Shown here: piece by piece, positions 36,818-47,828 of the stretch
Numbering within the stretch: position 1 is the first letter of the stretch
How the letters are laid out: every line of letters begins with the position of its first letter
From: Chamaecyparis obtusa
Lineage: Eukaryota; Streptophyta; Pinopsida; Cupressales; Cupressaceae
Length of the DNA: 64,000 nucleotides
NCBI GenBank assembly: GCA_027943335.1
Contig: BSBK01000760.1
Coordinates: 1,201,001 to 1,265,000 of the forward strand
Direction: 5' to 3'
Program-made: the position numbers and the translations under genes
Notes under the pieces: generated by a model
Seen by the model: the letters and a program-made list of their open reading frames with translations, nothing else
Databases searched by the model: none
Told to the model about the DNA's origin: nothing

Positions 36818-37832
36818 TGTTAGAAATAGGAAATACTAAGAGGGGGGGGTGAATCAGTATTTCACAAAATTTTTCTTTTTCCCACTTATGGATATAATAG
36901 ATTACTTTAGTGCATACAAAGATTATCAAGCTAATTAACAAACATAGCAGTAAATAGAAAGAATTCATAACACATGATATGTTCTCGAGGAAACCCTGGC
37001 CAATGGAAAACCCCAGTGGGGATGGTACCCACATAGATCACTAATAAAAAGTATCCTATTAGGGATATTGGACCCTATTAAGACTCAATTTACAATATAT
37101 AGTAGATCTATCCTAGTTAAAGGACTTTAGGCCTTGTTAGAAGCCTTAACCCTGTTAGGAGTTAGATTACAAAACCTAATCACCAGCTGAGCTCACTACC
37201 CAAACTGGTAATAAAAAATGTTTCTGACTATAGTATGGTACTTCTTACAACTTCACATCAATATCCTTTTTTGCTATCACAATATACAACTATCACAAGT
37301 TATCCTTTTCTTTCTTTTTTTACTCATCACACACTTTTTCATTACATTTCAAGTATGCCTAATAGATGAGTTATTAGAGCTAATAAATTTATATGGTCAG
37401 CTTCCAAAATCTTTATCCAAGAGTAAACATCTAGGATGTCATCCCTTCATTATGTTAAGTCATTATTTTGACAAGCAAAAATAATCCCTTAACTCTTTCA
37501 CTAATACTATCTCCAAAACTGTTATGTCTGCAAAAAACTATCTTCGGTAAACTTCGAATAACCTCATCCGTATTGCTCCAAAATTTATGTGCACTGAGAT
37601 GGGGTATCCTCATACTCTGTATAATCTTTATTTAATTGTGTAAACAAAAATATTTCTCCAGTGGATGTCGCCAACTAAATCTTCATTGGGTGCTCTGTCA
37701 GGATCACTGTATCCATACTTAGACAATTTCTTCCTTCAACTTGCCATACTTGCATTCCAGATTCTGCCAATAGAGATCATATGTTGCCATAATGACAACA
37801 TCTATGCATCGACATTAGCCAAATTTCCAATA
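36818..37832 (-). repeat. A 5' LTR
   Basis: 1015 bp; it matches 30650-31671 throughout. The terminal CA is TA here (37831-37832). The U5 hairpin is present with one changed pair ('aaatacta'). Confidence 0.92.
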
Positions 37833-37837
37833 GTATT

Positions 37838-39285
37838 ATGTTTATAATCATCCATAGATCCTATTCAAGATATCTTTTCTAAGACATTATTTTTGCAAAG
37901 GTATCCCTTCCCTTCATCCTTGGGGGGCAAGTTTCTTCCTTTTTTCTCTTTGTCTAGGGAACTACTTTCCTTATCTTAGTGGTAGTTATTTATATAGAAA
38001 TATTATTTCATCATATTGACAGATGTTTTGACTATGGATAACCTTTTTATATAAGAGGTTGTTGTCCTAGGTCATCACCTCTTCTATATGTTGTAAATTA
38101 TGTTCTTTATAAACATTTACCCTTGTTTTGGTGTTAGAGTTGTTTTCCTCATTCCAAAGATTCCTTTTCCTCTTCTTTGTAGGAGGTTTGATGATTGAAT
38201 CTTTGTTCCTACTTGATTTATCTTTAAAAGATGATATTTTATTTAAAATCACTCCTCTATGGTGGGGGTCTTTTTGATAAGATCTCTTTCATTGAGGATC
38301 CTTTTCCATGAGTGACATATCCTTTTCATGATTATCTATTCTCTTAGATGTAGGGGTTAATACCCTTCACTAAGAATGTAGTGTACATTGTTGTAGATAG
38401 GATATATCCTTACATTGTGAAGTAGGTATCCTCTTCCTCTTCCTTATCCTATCTAGTAGACTACCATGATAAGGAGGGAGGCCTATCTAGGGTCTCCCTA
38501 GTACTATAGTTATTTATTTATTTTATATGCTAAATCTTGGAAGGTAACGCACATAAGTTGCTAAATCCTAAAGGGACATGCATTTTTCAATTTTCAATAT
38601 GCTAAATATTGGAAGGTAATGCACATAAGTTGCTAAATCCTGAAGAGACACATTTTCAATATGCTAAATCTTTTGAAGGTAACACACATAAGTTGCTAAA
38701 TCTTGAGGAGAAACACATTTCATATTCATAGTGATACAAGAAGGTGGATCTATGGGTATTCCAGAAGCCATCAGAAGATGCATTACAATTTCAAGCATAG
38801 TTTATGGGTGAACTATTAGGTTTGGCCACATTTTTGGCTCTCCTTCCCTTGGTGATTCATGGTAAGGTGGACATCTTACTAGGTGAGGTAATCACTTTCT
38901 CTTTTCTCTCTTTTTTACTTTCATGCTAGTAGGACTGGATCATGAAGCTATATTATTTATAATGTTTCTCTTGTCTTTCTTATGTAATCATTTATAATTT
39001 TATGATAGCTTTCCAAATATGATATTAGTATGAGAAATATTTCTTAGCAAGGTTTCTTATGCTAATTGATTTGGGTTTATTTGTACTAACCCCTCTTTTG
39101 TGTTTCTTTTGGTTTTATTTTTGCACTCTCATGCATGTGTGTTGAGTTAGAATCCTTATCCTAGGGGCTTGTGTCCTTAGCTAAGTGTTATTTAATCTCA
39201 TTGAGAGTCCACTTGGATCTCTTCTTTCTTCTCCTTTACCAAGAGTTTGCATCGAGTCCATACTCTTGCTAAAGTGGGGGCTTAA
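37838..39285 (+). other. H 3' internal untranslated region with polypurine tract
   Basis: No coding region seen. It contains a short tandem array (38525-38725) and ends in 'aaagtgggggcttaa' (39271-39285), a polypurine tract directly before the 3' LTR, confirming the plus orientation of H. Confidence 0.75.
38525..38725 (+). repeat. Three-copy tandem repeat in H
   Basis: Units start at 38525, 38597 and 38659 with 'atatgctaaat', each continuing with 'ggaaggtaa(c/t)gcacataag' or a close variant and 'ttgctaaatcctgaa' or close variants. Unit lengths are about 72, 62 and 65 bp; each unit itself holds two 'gctaaatc' motifs. Confidence 0.8.
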
Positions 39286-40708
39286 TGTATCATCTTAAAA
39301 TGGAAGCACTTCCATGTTAAGAGCATTTAGCACCTTGATTGGGTCTTTGCATGGATCTAGCAGTTTCCCCCTTATTCTGCTTCTCGCTCCCTGTTTCTAG
39401 CCTCTATTGATAGACTTTCTCTGAGAAACTAGAGACTTTGACTTTCTAGGTCAAGGATGACATAAAGGGTCAAGGATGACCTATAACCTGACCTAGGTTA
39501 AGGTCAACCTCATCCCTGACCCCAGGTCCAAATTTTAGTTTCTGAAATTTTCAAGATGTTGGGTTTCAAAAAGTTTTATGTTCCTGCTTCTGGGTCGGCT
39601 ATTTCAGATTTCAGAATGGTAAAACCTTAAATTGAATTTAAGCTAGGTCCATTTATAGGGGTTAAGATTAATTAGGATTTAATTCTCCAATTTTAGCCTC
39701 TCTAGAAGTTTGTGCCCTAGATCACTATAAAAAGAAGCCTTCCTCTCTCATTTTCTCCATCCGATTTTCATAAGCATCCACCATCAAGTTTTTCAATCTC
39801 ATCTCAAGAAAGATCAAGAAAGCATTCCATCAAGAATTTTCAAGGAAGCATTCAAGTCCTCTTCTCCATTCAAGTTCTCCATTGAAGATCAAGGATTCAA
39901 GCATTCAAGCCTTTGAAGGGATTTGGTTCAAGCATTCAAGATTAATCATTCAAAACCCTAGATCTAGCCATCATGGTGGTGTGATCTTCCTTCAAGATCC
40001 ACTCATTCTTCCCTCAAGGTGGATTCCAAGCATAAAATCATGGAGGTTTTGATTTACATTTGTTAATGTTATGTTCAAGCTTTCATATCAATATACTTGT
40101 TTACATTTCAAATACAATTGTATATCTATTGAATTTCATAGCTTCGTTGTTAGATCTACTTCTACTACTTGCTAGCATTCCTTATTTCAATTCAAATATT
40201 AAGGTTGATTCCAAACCAGGGTTTGACCAAGGCAAACCCCTCATCCAAACAAAAAAACCATTTTTCTTGTAGGTACAGGTATAGGACAACCAATTGAAGT
40301 GTAGATTGGGATACCCTTTTCAGTGAACTTCTGGGATTTGTAAACAAAATATTTGTCAGAGTTGTTTCAAGTTAGGGATGACCTTTAGTGGGGGGTAAGA
40401 TTGTGCCCCACTATCTAGGTCAAAGTCGACCTGACCTCAAAAGGATAAAATTTTTCTAGGTTTTCTCTGTCTTGGCATTTCCAGTCGGGAGCAGGTTGCA
40501 AAATTTTTTGAAACTATGCATAGACATCAAAAAATAGTGATTTCTTCATCAACCTTCTTTTGAGTTAAGTATTTCCATTTTATCTAGTTTATATGTCCAT
40601 AACATTTTCTATCACACACCCTTCCACTACATTTTAACCTATTTATCATATCTTCATATCCACACTCAATCTCTATGAATAGTGGTGAATCCTATTTACC
40701 TCTATTCA
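39286..40708 (+). repeat. H 3' LTR
   Basis: 1423 bp, matching 27666-29197 but missing some short stretches. TATA-like 'tataaaaag' at 39726-39734. The terminus CTATTCA is followed by the TSD 'ccatg'. Confidence 0.9.
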
Positions 40709-40713
40709 CCATG

Positions 40714-41847
40714 TATCATTCTTAATTATGTGATCTAGCTCATCTTTCATTGCTTTATGAAAATCTTAATCATTACATGCATCTTTGACACTTAAAGGTT
40801 CAATCTATGAAAGTAAACATACCTCTTCATTGGCTATTGAACTTTTTGCTTTTGATCTTGTGATGAATTTTCTATTCTGATCTCTAATGATATCTTCCTT
40901 TGAATGGTATCTAGATTTTAATTTAGGAACTTTAGGTGTGACTCTCTCATCTGACTTCTGTGATTCTTCTTCACTAGTCTCAGGGTCATTGAATAATACA
41001 TCAATGTTGTCAAACATTTCTTCAACAACTGTTTCTCTAGTGGCAGGTCTAGGTTCTTCTTCAATCATAGGTGCATAATCATGATATCTTTTTTGAATCA
41101 TAAACTTCTCATCAATCTTAACATGAGAAATTTCTATGATCTTCTTCAATCTTAGGTTAAAACATATATAAGCTTTGCTTTTAGTAGAGTAACTAAGAAA
41201 AATACCTTCATCACTTCCTGCATAAAACTTTCCAATAGCTTCATCTCTCTTGATGTAGCACTTGCTTCCAAAGATTCTGAAGTATTTTACTATAGGTACA
41301 TTCCCAAACCATAGCTCATAAGGTGTCTTGTCTATGCCTGGCCTCAATTGAATTCTATTGATAGTATAGATTGTAGTATTGGTCGTCTCTCTCCAATAGG
41401 TGTGTGCGACCTTTCCTTCAATCACGATGGTGCGCGCAAAGTCCAGTATGATCCTATTCCTTCTTTCTACAATTCCATTTTGCTAAGGGGTTCTAGGTGC
41501 ACTTAGCTATCTCTTTATCCCATGTTCTTCACAATACTCATAAAATTTGTCAGAGGTGAATTCTCCTCCTCTATTTGATCTAAGACATTTAATCTTTAAT
41601 CTAGACTCATTTTCAACTTTAACTTCAAATATTTTGAACTTCTCAAATGATTCTGATTTGTCTTTTAAGATCACAACCCACATCATTATAGAATAATCAT
41701 CAAAAAACAAAATAAACTACCTTTCACCATAGTATGATCTTGTTTGAGTTGGTCCGCATAGGTCTGTATGCACTAGATCCAATTTGTTCTCTTCCAAATT
41801 ATGCTTGCTTATGAATGAATCCCTCACATGTTTTCTTATCACACATT
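40714..41847 (-). pseudogene. D2 integrase and RT N-terminal edge
   Basis: 41425-40805 carries the integrase C-terminal half ('TPYELWFGNVPIVKYFRIFG', 'GSDEGIFLSYSTKSKAYI') and the linker to RT. 41710-41507 carries the core ('FDDYSIMMWVVIL', 'RSNRGGEFTSDKF', where the catalytic Asp of the usual RSDRGGEF is Asn). 'HTDLCGP' near 41765 keeps the first Asp. The core and C-terminal halves are separated by a frameshift and stops around 41440-41500. Bounded left by H and right by C. Confidence 0.88.
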
Positions 41848-41852
41848 ACCTA

Positions 41853-43908
41853 TATTAGGAATGAATGCTAAATGTTTGGTAGCCATTCTGTAGCAGTTAT
41901 TGTTGCATTCATGACTATGATTGTCATTGATGTCAACACAGTGATCTACCAGAGACTTGCAGAGAAGCAAATAGAGTTTGGATTAGCACATGTGGGTTAT
42001 TGTAGTTAGAGCTATGTGATGTTGAGGATATACTATTTGATATGTTATATGTTGATGAAGGGTGCTCCCCTTAATATCACAAACACATAACAAAAACAAA
42101 TAAACAACAACAACAATATGCAAAAATAGAAAATTGGCTTCTTATTATCTCCACAAATGTGGAATTACAAAATTTTACAATTACAATACGCAAAGCCACA
42201 TGGGCATTCCATTACAATATTCTATAGGACAAAGCCTCGAATCAATACCCAGATCTACTACCTAGAATTGCCCTAGACAACACTGCGGGCCTTCTTTATA
42301 TAGGCATTTTCCACCGCTCGAGAAGGTTCCAGAAATTTAGCCCTAAGGGCCGACCAAACTTAGAATTATTTTGTTTTTCAATTTATTACATCAAAGTTGG
42401 CTCAAAATAACTTTTGAAACCTGAACAAAATTTTTTAAGGAAAATTATTTTCTGCCATTTTAGGTGGCCCGACTTCCGGAGACCATAAGTCATCACCAGT
42501 TGACCCGATTGACTATTATAACCCCATTTCAAAAATGCCACGAAGTGGTCTACAAGCTTGATTGGTGCAAGTGCTTGTCACCCAAATTTTTGACCTCATC
42601 TAGGGCCTCTAAAGCCTTCAAAACTGAGTTCAAAGTTTCTGTACCCTACTGCCAATACCGAAAATCTTCAATATCTTCAAAACTAGACCTGTTCTAGCCA
42701 TGAAACTTTGCTGGGAGGCTGATGTGACTGAGATGAACCTCCACATGTAAAATCAAAACATTCTGAGATCATAAGACCAACTTACTAAAAATAGCAAGTT
42801 TCCATAAATAGCAGCCCTGCACAAGATAGCCCTTATTGAATACAAAAATAGAAATATATATATATTTTTTTCTTTTTTTGGGTGATGCAAGATTGCTCTT
42901 ACACCTAGGATGCTCCTGCATCATATGCCTATGGTTAAGAGCATAGATAGTAATTCATTTATTCATGGAAGTTATGAGCATTTTGGTGGAAGTAGTATTC
43001 AGGCAGTGTTCTTGAGTAGCGGTTTGTGGAAATCGGATGATATCTCCTAATCGGGATGGAATCTAGTTTTGTGCAGTTAAAGGGAAGTTGAAGACACATT
43101 AATAGTGACATGGATGACAATGCAAACTCCACAGTTGCATGAGTGAAGATTTATTGTATTTGGAAGCTGACGGTTTTGTGTACTTTTGGTGTAGTGTGTG
43201 GAAACTTTTATGTTGTAATTGTATGCTGACTAATTTGTAATTATTTGAGTGTGGTATAAAGGAAGGAATGTATTTAATTTTTGTAATGTAGTAGTGATAT
43301 GGAAGTAGTGGTTGTGTGTGATGTTGTATGCATGAAGTGAAGAAAAGAGCTTAGTATGAAAGGGAATTTGAGAAGGAAGACATGCGAGGTACATAGATCT
43401 GAAGTTGAGATCTGATGTAATAGTGAGTATGGTTTGGCATAGTCAGAGAAGAGGTAACATATTATTTTATTGAGTAATACAAAGATTATTTGGATAGTAT
43501 GTTCAATGATCTTACCCTGAAGCTATTTGGGCAGTGGGTCCTTTTGTCTTCCATAACTCTTAACAGGGATAGAATCTTTTAATAGTGATTCAAAATCTTC
43601 TAACAGAGATTCATATGTACTGAATGTATTTCATAAGACTCCTAATAGATTTCATCCTTCCACAAGGAATATTCATATTAGTGCATCTTTTTTGGGCATC
43701 ATTCCCACCGGGGTTTACTCTTTGATCAAGAGGTTCCCTAGTCAACATATCTTATGTCATTGTGTTACTGTGTATGAATATCTTTCTATGGTTGGTAATT
43801 ATATTGCTTATATGGTTTAATGTTGTTGAAGATGATAAAAGTTATAATTATCTGATAACTGATTCACCCCCCTCTCTCAGTTATCTTGGTGGACTTTACT
43901 TTCTAACA
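41853..43908 (+). repeat. C 5' LTR, containing E3
   Basis: Begins TATTAGGAATG (TG changed to TA), ends TTTCTAACA. Without E3 it is about 1.18 kb and aligns with the split 3' LTR. Near its end is a perfect 9-bp hairpin gataactga/tcagttatc (43854-43862, 43877-43885) around a C-rich loop. Confidence 0.9.
42053..42923 (+). mobile_element. E3: solo LTR in C 5' LTR
   Basis: 871 bp, TGATG...CATCA, TSD tatgt/tatgc (42048-42052, 42924-42928). The uninterrupted site is in the C 3' LTR at about 58218. TATA-like 'tatatagg' at 42297-42304. Same orientation as E1 and E2. Confidence 0.9.
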
Positions 43909-43910
43909 AT

Positions 43911-43922
43911 TGGTATCAGAGT
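43911..43922 (+). other. C primer binding site
   Basis: TGGTATCAGAGT two bases after the 5' LTR, the initiator-Met-type site with its last base changed. Confidence 0.9.
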
Positions 43923-43964
43923 GACAGGTCATTGAAAAATAAGTTTAACAACTTAAGGAGATCC

Positions 43965-45030
43965 ATGGTGAATTTTAGGAAAGAAAGCCCTAAGTTTGAT
44001 GGAGTAAATTTTGATAGCTGGAAAGAAAATATGAAGACACACCTACTGTGTTTAGGACCAGGTTATTGGTTGATTAAAAAGAATGATAAGATTATCATTG
44101 AAGAAGACAATCTTGAAACATGTACTGCTGATGAAAGAGATCTATTCATGTGTAACATACTTGCAAGAGAAGCACTTTTGAGAGCCCTTCCGGAGAATGA
44201 GTACAGTTAGGTAAAATATTTGAAAAAATCTCATGAAATTTGGAATGCTTTACACTCTACTTTTGAAGGTGATGAACATGAAAAAAGAGTTAGATTACAT
44301 AATTGGATATGTGCATTTGAAGATATAAGAATGTTGGAAGATGAATCTATTAGAAGCTATATTAGTAGAATGTCAGAAATTATTACAGGTATAAAATCTT
44401 GTGGAGGAACAAAGACAGAGAAAAAAAGTGATATGGAAAATTCTAAGGACATTGACTCTTGTATTTAAGCAGACAACATAAATGATTGAACAAGTTATAC
44501 CTTGTACTACAACCTTTACAAGAGAAACTCTTCTTGGAAGATTGGAAGCAACAGGAATGAACCTAAGATTATCAAGAGACTTACCTAGAATGGAGACAAC
44601 ATTCAGTGCTCTTAGTGTTCACCCTACTTTGTCAAGAAGCATCAGTGTGAGTGGAGATTATGCTGGCAGCAGTAGATCTAGAAATGAAGAAGACAAGAAG
44701 ATTGAAGAAGGTATTAACTTGCTTGTGAAAAGAGAACCATATGGTAAGAAAATATTTAAATATTGGACTTGTCAAGAATATGGTCATTTTGCATCTAAAT
44801 GTCCTAAGAGAGTTAAAAAGTATAGAAACAATTTCAAACCTAGAAGATCTAAGGAATGTTATTATGCTAATGATGAAGATCTTGAAGCTAGTATAGAAAG
44901 AGCTTTAAGTGAAAGTGATACTGAGAATAATGATGACATAGGATTTGTAGCAATTAAAGAAGAGAATCCTAAAACTGATGTTAAGGAAGAAAAATCCTTA
45001 GTTTCTCAAGCTGAAAAGAAAGCTGATTAG
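43965..45030 (+). pseudogene. C gag
   Basis: The first ATG after the PBS is at 43965. It carries the Copia gag N-terminal motif 'KFDGVNFDSWKENMKTHL'; 44220-44468 continues the same frame after one stop ('HEIWNALHSTFEGDE', 'SYISRMSEI'). A frameshift leads to 44482-45030 with the knuckle 'YWTCQEYGHFASKC', in which the first Cys of C-x2-C is Tyr, and 'KECYYANDEDLE'. It ends at a TAG (45028-45030) in the Trp position just before the protease active site. Confidence 0.85.
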
Positions 45031-45790
45031 ATTATAGACAGTGGTTGTTCACATCATATGACTGGAGACATGAAAAAGCTCATAAAGTTTAATGAATATG
45101 ATGGAGGAGTTGTTAGAGTTGGAAACAATGCACCTTGTTTGATTAAAGGTATAGGATCTATTACTCTTGATGGAAAGACTAATACTGATGATGTTTATTT
45201 TGTGGATGGATTGAAACATAATGTTTTGAGTGTTGGATAGTTAGTTGATAAGGGATATCAAGTTTGGTTTACTGAGAAAACTAGTGTGATAAAGTATAAA
45301 GATGGAAATCTAATTGGAACTAGATCTAGAACCAAAGGTAATGTATTTTAGTTGAATCCTACTGAGATGACATGTTTGATTAATAAGATTGATGAAAATT
45401 GGTTATGGCATAGAAGGTTTTGTCATATAAACTTTGATAACATTGTGAAAGTAAGTACTACACTTGTAGTAAGAGATTTACCTAAAATTATGAAGCCTAC
45501 TAACATGATTTGCAAAGAATGTGTAATGGCTAAATAGAGAGAATTTCTTTTCCCAGTAAGAAGTCTACATCTACAGAGAAGCTAGAAATTGCTCATATAG
45601 ATTTGAGTGGTCCTACCAGGACTAGAGGATTCTATGGAGAAAGGTATTTTATGATTCTTGTTGATGATTTTACAAGAATGATGTGGATTGCATTTCTTAA
45701 CAAAAATCTGAAGAGAGATCTGAGACAGTGATGCCCAGCAAGAGTTTGTTAAGAAATCATCCTATTGGAAAAATTATTGGGAGCATCAAA
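45031..45790 (+). pseudogene. C protease, pre-integrase and truncated integrase
   Basis: Starts with 'IIDSGCSHHMTGD', an intact Copia aspartic protease site; then 'VYFVDGLKHNVLSVG', and the pre-integrase zinc region 'LWHRRFCHINFDNIV' (45352-45537) with 'MICKECVMAK'. The integrase core begins ('FMILVDDFTRMMWIAFL', about 45650-45705) and then breaks off: within about 100 bp the reading is already the linker before RT ('[20 protein letters not shown]'). Roughly 250-300 codons of integrase, including the second Asp and the Glu, are missing. Confidence 0.85.
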
Positions 45791-47019
45791 AGAGGAGTTC
45801 TAAATCAAAATAAGGCACAAGAACAATTATGTTTGATTTCTCAAATTGAACCTAAGACTACTAATGAAGCTTGTGAAGATGAAAGTTGGAGTAATGCTAT
45901 GAAAGAAGAACTAGATTAGATTGAAAAGAACAAGACATGGGAATTGGTCCCTAGACCTAAAGACAAGAATGTTATTGGAACTAAATGGGTATTCAAAAAC
46001 AAGATGAATGAATAAGGAGAAGTAGTGAGAAACAAAGAAAGATTGGTATGTAAGGGTTACTCACAGCAAGAAGGAATTGACTATGAAGAAACCTTTGCAA
46101 ATGTTGCAAGAATTGAAGCAGTAAGAATGTTTTTGTCTTATGCAGCTTACAAGAAATTCAAAGTATATCAGATGGATGTGAAGTCAACATTTCTAAATGG
46201 AGAATTGGAAGAAGTCTACTTTGAGCATCTTGAAGTTTTTCCCTTGACTCAAGAAGGATAAATGGTATGTAAATTGAAGAAAGCTTTATATGGACTTAAA
46301 CAAGCACCTAGAACTTGCTATGCAAGACTGGATAAGTATTTGTTAAAATTGGGATTTACAAAAGGAATAGCTGATAGAAATCTGTACACAAAAGAAATAG
46401 AAAATGGTTTGTTAGTTATAGTTATTTTTGTTGATGACATTATCTTTGGAGGAGAAGATGAAGCTAGTGAAAAATTAAATTTGCTAATGAAATGAAGACT
46501 AAGTTTGAAATGAGTATGATTGGTGAAATGAAATACTTTTTGGGATTACAGATAACATAAAACAATGATGGTATCTTTGTAAGTTAAACAAAGTACTTGA
46601 ATGACTTGTTGAAAATATTTGGAATGGAGAATTGTAAACTAGTTGGAACACCCATGGTGACTGGACATAAGTTATCTAGCACAAATGAGACTCTTGCAGT
46701 AGAACAGAAGAAATACAGATCTATGATTGGAGGATTGTGGTATTTGGATCATACAAGACCTGATATAGCACATTCAGTTGGAATTGTAGCAAGATTTCAA
46801 GCTAAACCTAGAGAATCACATTATGCAGTAGTAAAGAGGATATTGAGATATTTAAGAGGCATAATGGACTATGGACTATGGTATGAAAAATCTGATGATT
46901 TTACCCTATGTCCATATACAGATGCTAATTGGGGAGGCAGTGTTGATGATAAGAAAAGCACCAATGGTGGAGCATTTTTCCTTGGAGGAAGATTAATTTC
47001 TTTGCTAAATAAGAAGTAG
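45791..47019 (+). pseudogene. C reverse transcriptase
   Basis: 'ACEDESWSNAMKEELD', '[20 protein letters not shown]', '[17 protein letters not shown]', 'LYGLKQAPRTCYARLDKYL', catalytic 'VIFVDDIIFGGEDEASEK', then 'KLVGTPMVTGHKLSSTNET' and 'RPDIAHSVGIVARFQAKPRE'. Frame breaks near 45919, 46261 and 46495; stops mostly TAG/TAA at Gln positions (for example near 46558 and 46587). Compared with I it is more decayed. Confidence 0.9.
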
Positions 47020-47387
47020 AATTTATCTCCCAAAGCATAGTAGAAGCATAATATGTAGCAGCAGCAAACAATTGTAACTAGATAATTTGGATGAAGCAAA
47101 TGCTGAAGGATATTGGAATAAAGTTTTTTGAACCTGTTGTCATACATTGTGACAACAACAACATAGTTAGTATGTCTAAGAATCATGTATTACATTCTAA
47201 GACAAAGCATACAGAGATTAAGTATCATGGTGTAAGAGAGAAAGTTGCTAAGAAAGAAGTCAAACTTGAGTACATAAGTACAAAGGAGCAGATAACAGAT
47301 ATATTCAGAAAGCCTTTGCCTAAGGATACATTTGAGTATCTAAGAGGTATGCTTGGGGTTATGCCCCAGCCTACTTTTGAAAAGTGA
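47020..47387 (+). pseudogene. C RNase H C-terminal part
   Basis: 'HCDNNNIVSMSKNHVLHSKT' and 'LEYISTKEQITDIFRKPLPK', ending at a stop at 47385-47387 after 'LGVMPQPTFEK'. The first 70 bp contain several TAG codons where I and D show Gln or other residues. Confidence 0.88.
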
Positions 47388-47758
47388 TGTAGTTGGTTGC
47401 ATCCATCCAGTGGTATATGAGCCTTATCTTTCTTTTAGATTGGATGTTGGTAGTTCCTCTATGGAGGAGTATGTGTATTTGAGCTGAGTCATGAGGACTC
47501 TAGTGAATGTATTTTCTAAATAGTGTCTTTTGACATTGATCTGTTGTTGACATAGTGATGAAATTTCTATCATTGATGTCAATGGGGGAGAAGTATACAT
47601 GAAAAACCATCTGAGACATCTGTTGTAGAGAACTGAATAGGAAAATGAAGCAAGATTTGATTGATGAAGAGGATTTGAAGAAGCAGTGTTGTAGTATTAG
47701 ATTTTTGGAACATTGGATGTTTTTCATCTATGTTTCCATCAATGCTAATGGGGGAGAT
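47388..47758 (+). other. C 3' untranslated segment with duplicated polypurine motif
   Basis: 'cattgatgtcaatggggga' at 47571-47589 is the upstream motif; 'aatgggggagat' at 47747-47758 is the polypurine tract directly before the 3' LTR. Confidence 0.8.
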
Positions 47759-47828
47759 TGTTAGGAATGAATGCTAAATGTTTGGCAGCCATTCTATAGC
47801 AATTGTTGTTGCATTCATGACTATGATT
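47759..47828 (+). repeat. C 3' LTR, left fragment
   Basis: Begins TGTTAGGAATGAATGC, the same as the C 5' LTR, and is broken after 'actatgatt' by B. Confidence 0.9.

Larger units (their letters stand above)
30650..37832 (-). mobile_element. A: non-autonomous LTR retrotransposon with gag and a large ORF2, no pol
   Basis: 7183 bp, TSD 'gtatt' at 30645-30649 and 37833-37837. LTRs 30650-31671 and 36818-37832, PBS 36804-36815, polypurine tract 31672-31683: a complete set of cis signals in minus orientation. Two coding units: a coiled-coil/zinc-knuckle gag (36746-35475) and a 1040-codon ORF2 (35048-31926). No protease, integrase, RT or RNase H. B is a second copy. LTR termini, PBS, PPT motifs and U5 hairpin match those of the Copia families here, suggesting trans-mobilisation by them. 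Confidence 0.92.
27666..40708 (+). mobile_element. H: large non-autonomous LTR element, split by A
   Basis: LTR pair 27666-29197 and 39286-40708 in plus orientation, both TGTATCA...CTATTCA, with TSD 'ccatg' (27661-27665, 40709-40713). The internal region without A is about 2.9 kb and holds only a degenerate gag-like ORF and long untranslated sequence, with no protease, RT or integrase. This fits the LARD class of large non-autonomous elements. The gag remnant suggests a Gypsy-type origin. Confidence 0.88.

Noticed and set aside
43911..43922. tRNA gene fragments at the TGGTATCAGAGC sites
   Set aside because: Only 12 bases, located exactly at LTR ends; these are primer binding sites.
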